Shown piece by piece: positions 6,039-11,461 of a stretch of 11,461 nucleotides of DNA. The position numbers were made by a program, and so were the translations under genes. The stretch is from the NCBI GenBank assembly GCA_937124525.1, contig CAKZLA010000423.1, positions 1-11,461 of the forward strand, given 5' to 3'. The first letter of the stretch is position 1, and the number at the start of each line of letters is the position of its first letter. This DNA is from an uncultured Desulfobacterium sp. GTDB taxonomy: Bacteria; Desulfobacterota; Desulfobacteria; Desulfobacterales; Desulfobacteraceae. The notes under the pieces were generated by a model, which saw nothing but the letters and a program-made list of their open reading frames with translations, was not told the DNA's origin and ran no database searches.

Positions 6039-6444
6039 AATCAATTCTCCTTTGGGAGGGATAGTAATAATAAACGGCATAAAGGGCCATGAGAAGGGTG
6101 GCGGAAATATAAAATTTCTGAATTTCCAGAACCAGGGCCATGATGCCAAGATAGGGCGTTAGCATGGCACTGATGACAAGTTGTTTCTGGAATCGAAAAA
6201 AAGATGCTGGATTGACTTTGTTTTCCAGGGCTGCCTTTCTGGCAAACAGGGTTCGAAGCAACAGGGGAATGGCCAGGGCCGTCAGGGCCGCTGCCACAAA
6301 AATCATGGGAGAAAAATAAACCGGCACCCTTATCACAGGGATCAGGGAGATGGAAAATCCTTTTTCAAGGATGCCCATTATTACGATAATTAACACCACG
6401 GGCACCAGGGCTGTAATATATGTTTTTTTTAATGAAGCGGTCAC
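6010..6444 (-). CDS. Four-helix membrane protein (144 aa), unknown, in the ArsA operon
   Basis: The frame starts with GTG (6444-6442), preceded by AAAAGAG seven bases away. Hydrophobic segments lie at about 9-25, 45-67, 88-108 and 111-128, with basic loops (RTLFARKAALENK, 64-76) and a basic tail (SQRRIDFDKRIFRIR). No signal peptide cleavage site is obvious. I recognise no family. It is the first gene of the leftward operon and ends inside the start of the next gene, so it is likely made in step with it. A membrane partner for the ArsA-type ATPase is the natural suggestion, and remains unproven. Confidence 0.75.
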   Translation of the reverse strand: MTASLKKTYITALVPVVLIIVIMGILEKGFSISLIPVIRVPVYFSPMIFVAAALTALAIPLLLRTLFARKAALENKVNPASFFRFQKQLVISAMLTPYLGIMALVLEIQKFYISATLLMALYAVYYYYPSQRRIDFDKRIFRIR

Positions 6445-6584
6445 AAGTTACTCTTTTATTCGGTTTTAAAAAAATGAATTTGATCAAAATACCAGGCAGG
6501 AGGCACCCTATTGATACAGCAGCATCTACAAAAAATGCTGAAACCCGGCATGAGCCAGAACTTGATCATCAAGCACTGCCATGA

Positions 6585-6626
6585 ACGGATATGGGCCAGC
6601 TATAGTTACAACTGGCCCATATCCGT
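6585..6626. repeat. Perfect 15-bp hairpin in the spacer
   Basis: ACGGATATGGGCCAG (6585-6599) and its exact reverse complement (6612-6626) flank a 12-base AT-rich loop. There is no T-run on either side, so it is not a classical terminator. It might be an extragenic palindrome, a transcript-end stabiliser, or a protein-binding site ahead of the ArsA operon. Confidence 0.85.
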
Positions 6627-6816
6627 GGGTAGCGGAACCAGGTTCTCGACATGCTGTTTATATGAAAGCCTCATTAACATGCTGGAATTAAGGGCCTTTC
6701 GTTTCTCATTGTGGCGGGTGGTTACTTCCATGCATGTTATATCCGTTCTGCGCAGCAAGAAAAATGGCTGGACAGGATAAGGGAGACAAAATTTGCGAGT
6801 TCCTGGGCGGTCTGAC

Positions 6817-6839
6817 TTATCAAGCAGGGGACTTGATAA
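6817..6839 (-). terminator. Hairpin just after cstA, possible terminator
   Basis: TTATCAAG (6817-6824) and CTTGATAA (6832-6839) pair over a seven-base loop, six bases past the cstA stop codon. A G-T pair and an A-T pair could extend the stem to ten. The stem is AT-rich and lacks a T-tract, so termination is only moderately supported. Confidence 0.45.
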
Positions 6840-6844
6840 ATGGA

Positions 6845-8584
6845 CTAAATCGCCGTTTCTTCAGGTCGTTCCACCTTGCCGTCAATGCTGAAAAATCGAA
6901 TCGCCCCTTCAATGGCAATCCAGATGGCAATGGCCAGAACGATGAGATTAACCGTCTGTAGCAGCATGTTATGCTGGGTGCCGAAATTGGTCTGGTTGAC
7001 GATGAGTGCCCAGATGGTCATGAATATCATGAACACAGCCGGAATGCCGGAAACCATCCATTTTATTCCGCCTTTTTCCTTGAGGTAAACGGTGATGATG
7101 ATCAAGGCCAGGGCTGCCAGGGTCTGATTCACCGCACCGAAAAGGGGCCACAGTTTCAGAGCCCCTTTTCCGCCAGCACCCGATGCAAAGGCAAGTCCCA
7201 GGGCGGAGAGGACGGCAATGGAGGTGGCCACATATTTGCCGGTGAGAAAATCCATTTTAAAATTACTGAAAAGTTCGGCAACGATGTAGCGCTGGATGCG
7301 GGTGGCGGTGTCCAGGGTGGTACCGGCAAAGGAGGCCACAAACACACCCATGATGACGATGGCAAAACTCATGGGAATACCCGTGGCCGCAATCATGTTG
7401 GCGGCACCGTTCACAAAGGCGCCCACCTTGGAGCCAAGACCTGCAGCAGCGGCCCAGGAAGAATAATGGGTGGTCCATGCGGCAATCCCTACAAGGGTTT
7501 CTCCGGATTTTGTGGTGTATCCCATGCCGATGCCTGCGGACACGGCGATGATCACCAGGATGGCCAGGGCACCTTCCATGAGCATGGAGCCATATCCCAC
7601 GAACAGAGAGTCTGTTTCTTTTCTCACCTGCTTGGCAGAGGTTCCCGAAGAGACCAGGGAGTGGAAGCCTGAAATAGCCCCGCAGGCAATGGTGATGAAT
7701 AAAAATGGCCACATGGGCGGTGCCTGGGCAGGGCTGGCCTGGATGGCCGGGGCAACGATTTCAAGATGTCCCCCAAAGGCCGAGGCAAATACGCCTATAA
7801 TCATCAGAAACATAGCAATAACCAGCTGATGGGAGTTGATGAAATCCCGGGGCTGGAGCAGGGTCGTCACCGGCAGGGTAGAGGCGATGAAGGCATATAT
7901 CAAAAGAATGATGGTCCACACACCCGTGGCGGGGATACCAGCCACAACGGGCATTTTAATGGGCATGAAGGCACCGATGGCCACGGTGAGATACATGACA
8001 ATCACCGCAATGATGGACCAGGTCATGATGCTTTTGCCTTTTTTGTAGATCAGGTGGCCCAGATATACGGCAATGATCACCTCGAACCACACGGGAAACA
8101 CCGAGGCCGGGTAGATGGCAAACACCACGGCAATGACCAGACCGAAAATGGCAATGACGATCCACAGTTCCAGAAAGACCAGGAGAAAAAACAGGAAACG
8201 CGTGCGGTTGTTTACATATTTTGCGGTGTAATCGGCAATGGATTTCCCCTGGTTGCGCATGGAGATAATCAGAGATCCAAAATCATGCACAGCTCCCATG
8301 AAAATGCTGCCCACAAATACCCATATCAGGGCAGGAATCCATCCCCATATAATGGCCACAGCAGGCCCCACAATGGGACCAGTACCGGCGATGGATGTGA
8401 AGTGGTGACCAAAGATCACCTCTTTGTTGGTGGGGACATAGTCTACCCCGTCTTCCATTGACACAGATGGTGCAATGGCATCCCCTGAGAGTTTGAATAT
8501 TTTATTACCGATGAACTTTCCATATAAGTTATACATGGCAATATAACCCACAAAGGACACCACCATAATCAATAATGCATTCAT
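6845..8584 (-). CDS. cstA: Carbon starvation protein CstA family transporter
   Basis: The 579-residue inner membrane protein belongs to the CstA/BtsT family of proton-driven importers of pyruvate and peptides. Family motifs seen: GHHFTSIAGTGPIVGPA (59-75), GAVHDFGSL (97-105), LLQPRDFIN (242-250), GFHSLVSSGTSAKQ (306-319), and repeated hydrophobic helices along the whole length, probably more than a dozen. The length fits the shorter form of the family (about 580-600 residues) and not the ~700-residue E. coli proteins. ATG at 8584 is preceded by a strong GGAGGT (8596-8591). The gene is alone on its transcript, with a long non-coding region in front that it shares with the divergent kinase-like gene. 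The substrate cannot be told from sequence; carbon limitation or a sensor system is the usual control in relatives. Confidence 0.95.
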   Translation of the reverse strand: MNALLIMVVSFVGYIAMYNLYGKFIGNKIFKLSGDAIAPSVSMEDGVDYVPTNKEVIFGHHFTSIAGTGPIVGPAVAIIWGWIPALIWVFVGSIFMGAVHDFGSLIISMRNQGKSIADYTAKYVNNRTRFLFFLLVFLELWIVIAIFGLVIAVVFAIYPASVFPVWFEVIIAVYLGHLIYKKGKSIMTWSIIAVIVMYLTVAIGAFMPIKMPVVAGIPATGVWTIILLIYAFIASTLPVTTLLQPRDFINSHQLVIAMFLMIIGVFASAFGGHLEIVAPAIQASPAQAPPMWPFLFITIACGAISGFHSLVSSGTSAKQVRKETDSLFVGYGSMLMEGALAILVIIAVSAGIGMGYTTKSGETLVGIAAWTTHYSSWAAAAGLGSKVGAFVNGAANMIAATGIPMSFAIVIMGVFVASFAGTTLDTATRIQRYIVAELFSNFKMDFLTGKYVATSIAVLSALGLAFASGAGGKGALKLWPLFGAVNQTLAALALIIITVYLKEKGGIKWMVSGIPAVFMIFMTIWALIVNQTNFGTQHNMLLQTVNLIVLAIAIWIAIEGAIRFFSIDGKVERPEETAI

Positions 8585-8850
8585 GAACGCACCTCCAAAA
8601 GGTTGTTATGTTTGATGATTAAATTTTTTTATGTTGACCTGGAAGAGATGTCAGTCTCTGCCAGATATCAGCGCCAAAAATGTGATCATCGGTTTATGAA
8701 AAATTGCTTTTTCCCGTCGGGTAGAGAGATATGCTTTTATTGAATTCATGTTCACAGTTCTCTCTGCCGTATAGATAGTGTATTTGATACCTTAATCTTT
8801 TCTTTGGTACCTTGTTTCTAACATGATCAGGGCTATTTTAGATTATTTTT

Positions 8851-8880
8851 TACATACTCCTCTGGTGTGAACACTGTCAA
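8851..8880 (-). promoter_or_regulatory. Candidate promoter of cstA
   Basis: On the minus strand, a perfect TTGACA (8880-8875) is followed after 18 bases by TATGTA (8856-8851), a weak -10. The spacer contains the palindrome GTGTTCACAC (8874-8865), a possible operator. The leader would be about 260 bases. Support is limited to the -35 box and position. Confidence 0.3.
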
Positions 8881-9043
8881 GGATTAATTGCCGGGGAGAG
8901 TTACACTTGAACTGGGTAAAAAAACCGATAAGACAGGCCAGTCCCACCCTTGCTAAGTTCCTGGAATCCAACATGAGCCAGATGCCTTTACAAACTGTAA
9001 AAAAAAATGACACGGGTTTGATGTTTTTAGGGTTTGCTCATAA

Positions 9044-9075
9044 CATTGGCCAGTCATCATAATTGGTGGCCAATG
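9044..9075. promoter_or_regulatory. Inverted repeat, possible enhancer-protein site
   Basis: CATTGGCCA (9044-9052) and TGGCCAATG (9067-9075) are exact reverse complements around 14 bases. It lies about 190 bases upstream of the sigma-54 promoter, the usual distance range of an NtrC-type activator site. No T-run follows, so it is not a terminator. Confidence 0.4.
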
Positions 9076-9172
9076 GAGTCTGGCTTGTGTTATTGGAGAC
9101 TGAGGCTTTTATCAGGCTCTATGCTTGTAAGCTCTCACTCCCAGAATTAGGCTGGAAAAAATTTGGATCATT

Positions 9173-9185
9173 GAGACATGGTCTC
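9173..9185. promoter_or_regulatory. Short inverted repeat upstream of the sigma-54 promoter
   Basis: GAGAC, ATG, GTCTC forms a perfect five-base inverted repeat about 80 bases before the expected transcription start. The spacing fits an activator site, but the repeat is short. Confidence 0.3.
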
Positions 9186-9218
9186 TCATAGAATGCATGG
9201 GTATCACAGGAATGTCAA

Positions 9219-9236
9219 GCCATGTGCTTACATGGC
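9219..9236. repeat. Hairpin overlapping the sigma-54 -24 element
   Basis: GCCATGT (9219-9225) and ACATGGC (9230-9236) are exact reverse complements over a GCTT loop. The right arm shares TGGC with the -24 element. A protein bound here would compete with or assist the polymerase. Confidence 0.5.
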
Positions 9237-9248
9237 ACAACATTTGCT
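9233..9248 (+). promoter_or_regulatory. Sigma-54 (RpoN) promoter of the kinase-like gene
   Basis: TGGCAC (9233-9238), five bases, TTGC (9244-9247), then T: all ten core bases match the -24/-12 consensus, with GG and GC exactly ten bases apart. Transcription should start near 9259, giving a leader of about 120 bases before the kinase-like gene. Such promoters need an ATP-driven enhancer-binding activator; inverted repeats upstream offer candidate sites. Confidence 0.75.
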
Positions 9249-9377
9249 TTTATGAAGAAACTAAGGGCAGTCATGATCGTTATGTTTCCTCGTCATTCTG
9301 CCTCAGTTGATGGTCGGTGGGGCTGTTTGTGATCATCGGTCACTATTGATTCAACCCTGAAATGGAAGGAGGAAATT

Positions 9378-10118
9378 ATGAAAAAAAAATCGGACACCAT
9401 GGAATACAACCCCGGGCAATATGGAAAAAAACGCTTGACGGCTGCCCAGTGGAGCAATGCCCACATCAGGAAATGGACGGATCGTCAGACCAGTGGTGCC
9501 GCTGGAAATTCACCTGTTTTGGATCATCCGGTGATCTGTTTTTCACGAAAGATCGGTGCAGGAGCCCTGGAAATCGCCGATATCCTGGCGGAGAAAATCA
9601 ACTTCCGGGTCATTGATCGGGAGATTCTTGAGCACATGGCAGAGCAGAAAAACCTCACGGAAGAGACGGTGGCCTTTTTTGATGAGCGGTATCCAGGCAG
9701 AATGAGTGAACTGCTGGCCATGCTCATCGCGGAAAAATCATTTATCAAAAGCGATTATACCCGTCAGCTTGCAAAATCGGCCATTGCCCTTGCCGATCTT
9801 GAACCCACCATATTTGTGGGCAGGGGATTACATTTGGTTCTTCCCCGGGAACGGGTTCTGGCCGTGCGGTGTATCTGTAGCCAGGAATTCCGGGTAAAAC
9901 GACTGGGCTATGAACTGGGTATTGGGCAGAAACATGCCCAAGATCGACTCAGTGAGATTGATAAAGAGCAGCGGGATTTCTTTAAACGCATTTACCATAA
10001 AAAAGATGCCAGCCCCTATGAGTTTGATCTGGTGATCAACAGAGATTATATCTCCAACGCCGAAGATGCAGCTGCCGTGGTGGCCTGCGCTTATGAACGT
10101 AAGTTTAAAAAATCTTGA
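9378..10118 (+). CDS. Cytidylate kinase-like family protein
   Basis: The 246-residue protein matches the cytidylate kinase-like family (Pfam Cytidylate_kin_like type), seen as ICFSRKIGAGALEIADILAE (53-72), then FRVIDREILEHMAE (76-89), IFVGRGLHLVL (145-155), and a C-terminal R-rich lid region (FRVKRLGYELGI, KEQRDFFKRIYH) with YEFDLVINRDYIS (214-226). The phosphate loop is the family's altered SRxxGAG form without the Walker lysine of true Cmk, so nucleoside kinase activity cannot be assumed. The first ~45 residues are a hydrophilic, Gln-rich extension. ATG at 9378 follows AAGGAGG by five bases, a very strong site; the overlapping ATG at 9362 is in another frame. It has its own sigma-54 promoter and terminator, so it is a single-gene unit. 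Relatives are common in anaerobes with unclear function. Confidence 0.87.
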   Translation: MKKKSDTMEYNPGQYGKKRLTAAQWSNAHIRKWTDRQTSGAAGNSPVLDHPVICFSRKIGAGALEIADILAEKINFRVIDREILEHMAEQKNLTEETVAFFDERYPGRMSELLAMLIAEKSFIKSDYTRQLAKSAIALADLEPTIFVGRGLHLVLPRERVLAVRCICSQEFRVKRLGYELGIGQKHAQDRLSEIDKEQRDFFKRIYHKKDASPYEFDLVINRDYISNAEDAAAVVACAYERKFKKS

Positions 10119-10140
10119 GACTTGATCATCCCGTCCTGTT

Positions 10141-10185
10141 TCCATGCACCGGCTGTGTTTCATTCGGTGCATGGAGATTGTTTTT
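10141..10185 (+). terminator. Rho-independent terminator of the kinase-like gene
   Basis: TCCATGCACCG (10141-10151) pairs perfectly with CGGTGCATGGA (10165-10175) over a 13-base loop, followed within six bases by a T5 run (10181-10185). It lies 22 bases beyond the kinase-like stop codon. Confidence 0.75.
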
Positions 10186-10490
10186 GGGGTTGCTCATTGA
10201 AATCATCAGCGCGGTTCAGGATGATGTCCAAACTTGAAAAATAATTTTACAGGAAAACCCGCAAGTCGGCAATGGAATTGAATCTGGTAAGGTATGGCGC
10301 TCCTATTTTATGCCCCATGAGCCGGTTTGAGGAATACCGCCCCCGACGATTGAACTGGAATGTCGCGTTATACATCGGCTACAGGTAAAAACGAAATTTT
10401 TGAGTAATAGAGAGCTTCAATTTTTCATTTGGATGTTCATCAAGATTATCAATTGGACCGGGGTAGTGATCCGTGCTAACTCAGTTGACT
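10186..10490. other. Spacer without a recognisable gene
   Basis: About 300 bases with no supported ORF, no RNA gene and no clear promoter. Its composition is uneven and it precedes a truncated gene, so it may contain eroded coding sequence. Confidence 0.4.
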
Positions 10491-10655
10491 ATGAAAATTA
10501 TGGATCAAATATATACGTGGAGTCGATGGGGACTGGGCATTATTTTTGTCTATGCCGGGGCCACCAAGCTCATTGATCCCAGGCTCTTTGCCATTGTAAA
10601 GGGATATCGTCATACAGGCGAGGTTTTCGCCTGGAAGGATGTCGATTTTTTTTGA
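10491..10655 (+). pseudogene. Truncated MauE/DoxX-type membrane protein fragment
   Basis: The 54-residue frame starts MKIMDQIYTWSRWGLG and continues IIFVYAGATKLIDPRLFAIV, which resembles the first helix and conserved AGxxKLxDPxxFA segment of MauE/DoxX-type proteins (about 130-180 residues, four helices). After residue ~36 the likeness stops and the frame soon ends in TGA after a T8 run (10646-10653). None of the three forward frames restores the later helices, so the rest appears deleted rather than frameshifted. There is no good ribosome binding site; a GTG at 10473 would add six residues. A genuine short membrane protein is the less likely alternative. Confidence 0.5.
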
Positions 10656-10665
10656 AAAAGGTAGA

Positions 10666-11250
10666 ATGATACCCATGAAACCCTTGATGATCAACCCCAT
10701 GGAAGATAAGAACAATCCCGCTGCCAGGCACCTTGCTGTTTCGCTTAAGGAATACGCCAGAAATTTGTATGAGACCCGGCAACTTTTATGCTCAGAAGCG
10801 GTACTTGTGGCATTGAACAAGGGGTTGAACGGTGGATTGACCGAACAGCAGGCAGTTGCCATGGCTGCGCCCTTTTGCGTGGCCATGGGAGACAGTGGGT
10901 GCCTGTGCGGTGCCTTGAGCGGGGCGGTGCTGGGGGCTGGTCTATTAATTGGAAACACCCATCCCTATTCCCATCGCAGGGAGATGCGAAAGAGCGGCCT
11001 TACCCTTCACAATGCTTTTAAGGACGCCAATGGTGCCACCTGTTGCCGGGTGCTGTCCAGAAAAGTCAAGCATGATAAAAAAGCACATTTCAAACAATGT
11101 GCCGGTTTGACAGCGGATGCTACGGAGATGGCAGCCCTGCTGATTTTGAAAAAACGGCCTGAATTACTGGCAGCTTTGGACGGATCGGCAACATTTAAAA
11201 CGCGTGGTCGCCTGGGTGCCATGATGTCATATCTGCTTCGCTGGTTTTGA
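10666..11250 (+). CDS. C_GCAxxG_C_C family putative redox protein
   Basis: The 194-residue protein has the cysteine pattern of the C_GCAxxG_C_C family: C42 in QLLCSEAVLVAL, C71, the GCLCGALSG core (C79, C81), the pair C126-C127 in GATCCRVL, and C145 in FKQCAGL. Members are thought to be redox active or to bind metal, and are common in anaerobes; no reaction is assigned. The central GALSGAVLGAGLLIG helix is glycine-rich. I prefer the ATG at 10666 (four bases after AAAGG); 10675 is also possible, and the longer start at 10639 has its ribosome site immediately against the codon. It follows the MauE-type fragment by 10 bases. The lysine-rich C-terminal half (RKVKHDKKAHFK) is longer than I would expect for the family. 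Confidence 0.8.
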   Translation: MIPMKPLMINPMEDKNNPAARHLAVSLKEYARNLYETRQLLCSEAVLVALNKGLNGGLTEQQAVAMAAPFCVAMGDSGCLCGALSGAVLGAGLLIGNTHPYSHRREMRKSGLTLHNAFKDANGATCCRVLSRKVKHDKKAHFKQCAGLTADATEMAALLILKKRPELLAALDGSATFKTRGRLGAMMSYLLRWF

Positions 11251-11349
11251 TTTATCCCCATTGAATATCCAAAAAAATGTTGCTATCTTCTTGTGTTTTA
11301 TTCGCCATTTCAGTATGTTTTATACCATTATGAACCGCAACCAAATAAA

Positions 11350-11461
11350 GGCTTGGCGCAAGTGTCGCTTGAGTATGATATCCCGGTTGCATTTGGCGTA
11401 TTAACCACTGAAAGCATTGAGCAAGCGATTGAACGCGCTGGCACCAAGATGGGCAACAAAG
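11350..11461 (+). pseudogene. ribH: Lumazine synthase (RibH) fragment, N-terminal half absent
   Basis: From 11350 the frame reads [19 protein letters not shown] then [18 protein letters not shown], a close match to the C-terminal third of 6,7-dimethyl-8-ribityllumazine synthase (riboflavin pathway, about 155 residues), including the AGTKxGNK phosphate-binding signature. Upstream, the same frame runs back only to the TGA of the C_GCAxxG gene at 11248-11250 through sequence unlike RibH, apart from a possible short HYE match near 11326. So about 95 N-terminal residues are missing. The frame continues off the window. It may be a relic, a recombined fragment or an assembly join. The residues resemble gammaproteobacterial RibH. 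Confidence 0.75.

Larger units (their letters stand above)
6445..6844. other. 400-base spacer between cstA and the ArsA operon
   Basis: No gene is supported. The spacer holds the cstA terminator, a strong hairpin at 6585-6626 and a 13-base palindrome CTTGATCATCAAG (6561-6573). The promoter of the ArsA operon should be here, leftward, but no convincing -35/-10 pair or sigma-54 site was seen on the minus strand. Confidence 0.6.
8585..9377. other. 790-base regulatory region between cstA and the kinase-like gene
   Basis: No gene is supported on either strand. It separates two divergent genes and is rich in inverted repeats: 9044-9075, 9173-9185 and 9219-9236. A 13-mer TGTGATCATCGGT occurs twice (8681-8693 and 9328-9340), once near each gene. 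The right half has a consensus sigma-54 promoter. The left half has a possible sigma-70 promoter for cstA. Confidence 0.6.

Noticed and set aside
5700..6149. Longer 149-residue version of the small helical protein starting at 6149
   Set aside because: The first 37 residues overlap the membrane protein gene and look like shadow translation; a good ribosome site supports the TTG at 6038.
6971..8461. Long plus-strand frames opposite cstA (for example 6971-7672 and 7766-8461)
   Set aside because: His- and Gly-rich translations typical of the antisense of a membrane protein gene; no family likeness.
9275..9334. Possible 19-residue leader peptide in the kinase-like transcript
   Set aside because: It has an AAGGG before its ATG, but no attenuator structure or codon bias was seen, and short frames of this kind are common by chance.
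9328..9342. CRP-type site TGTGA...TCAC
   Set aside because: The spacing between half-sites is seven instead of six and the second half is incomplete.
8585..9377. tRNA or other structured RNA gene in the long spacer
   Set aside because: No cloverleaf with acceptor stem and anticodon arm could be built; the hairpins are isolated.
1..11461. CRISPR array or insertion sequence
   Set aside because: No regularly spaced repeats, no transposase and no terminal inverted repeats were found.

Overview
The window looks like bacterial chromosome, most likely from a marine or sediment Desulfobacterota (Desulfobacteraceae-type) organism. This is an inference from the gene mix: a CstA transporter, a cytidylate kinase-like protein, an ArsA-family ATPase operon, a C_GCAxxG_C_C redox protein, a long-form integron integrase and a near-perfect sigma-54 promoter. 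No rRNA or other taxonomic marker is present. Roughly the left third is AT-rich and mobile. The rest is more GC-balanced host-like sequence.

Bases 1-4400 are the integrase-proximal end of a chromosomal integron. The integrase gene (3042-4400, +) reads rightward. To its left lie attI and a cassette array whose genes all read leftward, away from the integrase. Cassette 1 encodes a four-helix potassium-type ion channel. It is followed by a cassette of about 116 bp with no gene, then a cassette with a ParA/MinD-type ATPase, then a cassette with a caspase-like protease that runs off the left edge. Three attC sites have core boxes that pair with the start of their own cassette, which fixes the boundaries to the base (2769/2770, 2035/2036, 1919/1920, 727/728). 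A caspase-type protease and an ion channel are both typical cell-suicide effectors. Together with recent evidence that integron cassettes carry phage defence, this makes the array a reasonable place to look for new defence genes. No function is proven by sequence alone.

Bases 4495-6444 hold a leftward operon: a four-helix membrane protein, a small helical protein overlapping it by 29 bases, an ArsA/GET3-type ATPase, and a 32-residue ORF with a strong ribosome binding site, closed by a terminator that faces the integron. The ATPase lacks the arsenite-binding cysteines, so a membrane-protein or assembly role is more likely than arsenite export.

Bases 6445-8584 hold a spacer with a perfect 15-bp hairpin and cstA (leftward). 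A 790-bp non-coding region follows (8585-9377), with several inverted repeats and a consensus sigma-54 promoter at 9233-9248 that serves a cytidylate kinase-like gene (9378-10118, +) with its own terminator.

The right end looks eroded. It has a short MauE/DoxX-type fragment, an intact C_GCAxxG_C_C protein gene, and the C-terminal part of a riboflavin synthase beta-subunit (lumazine synthase) reading frame with no upstream half.
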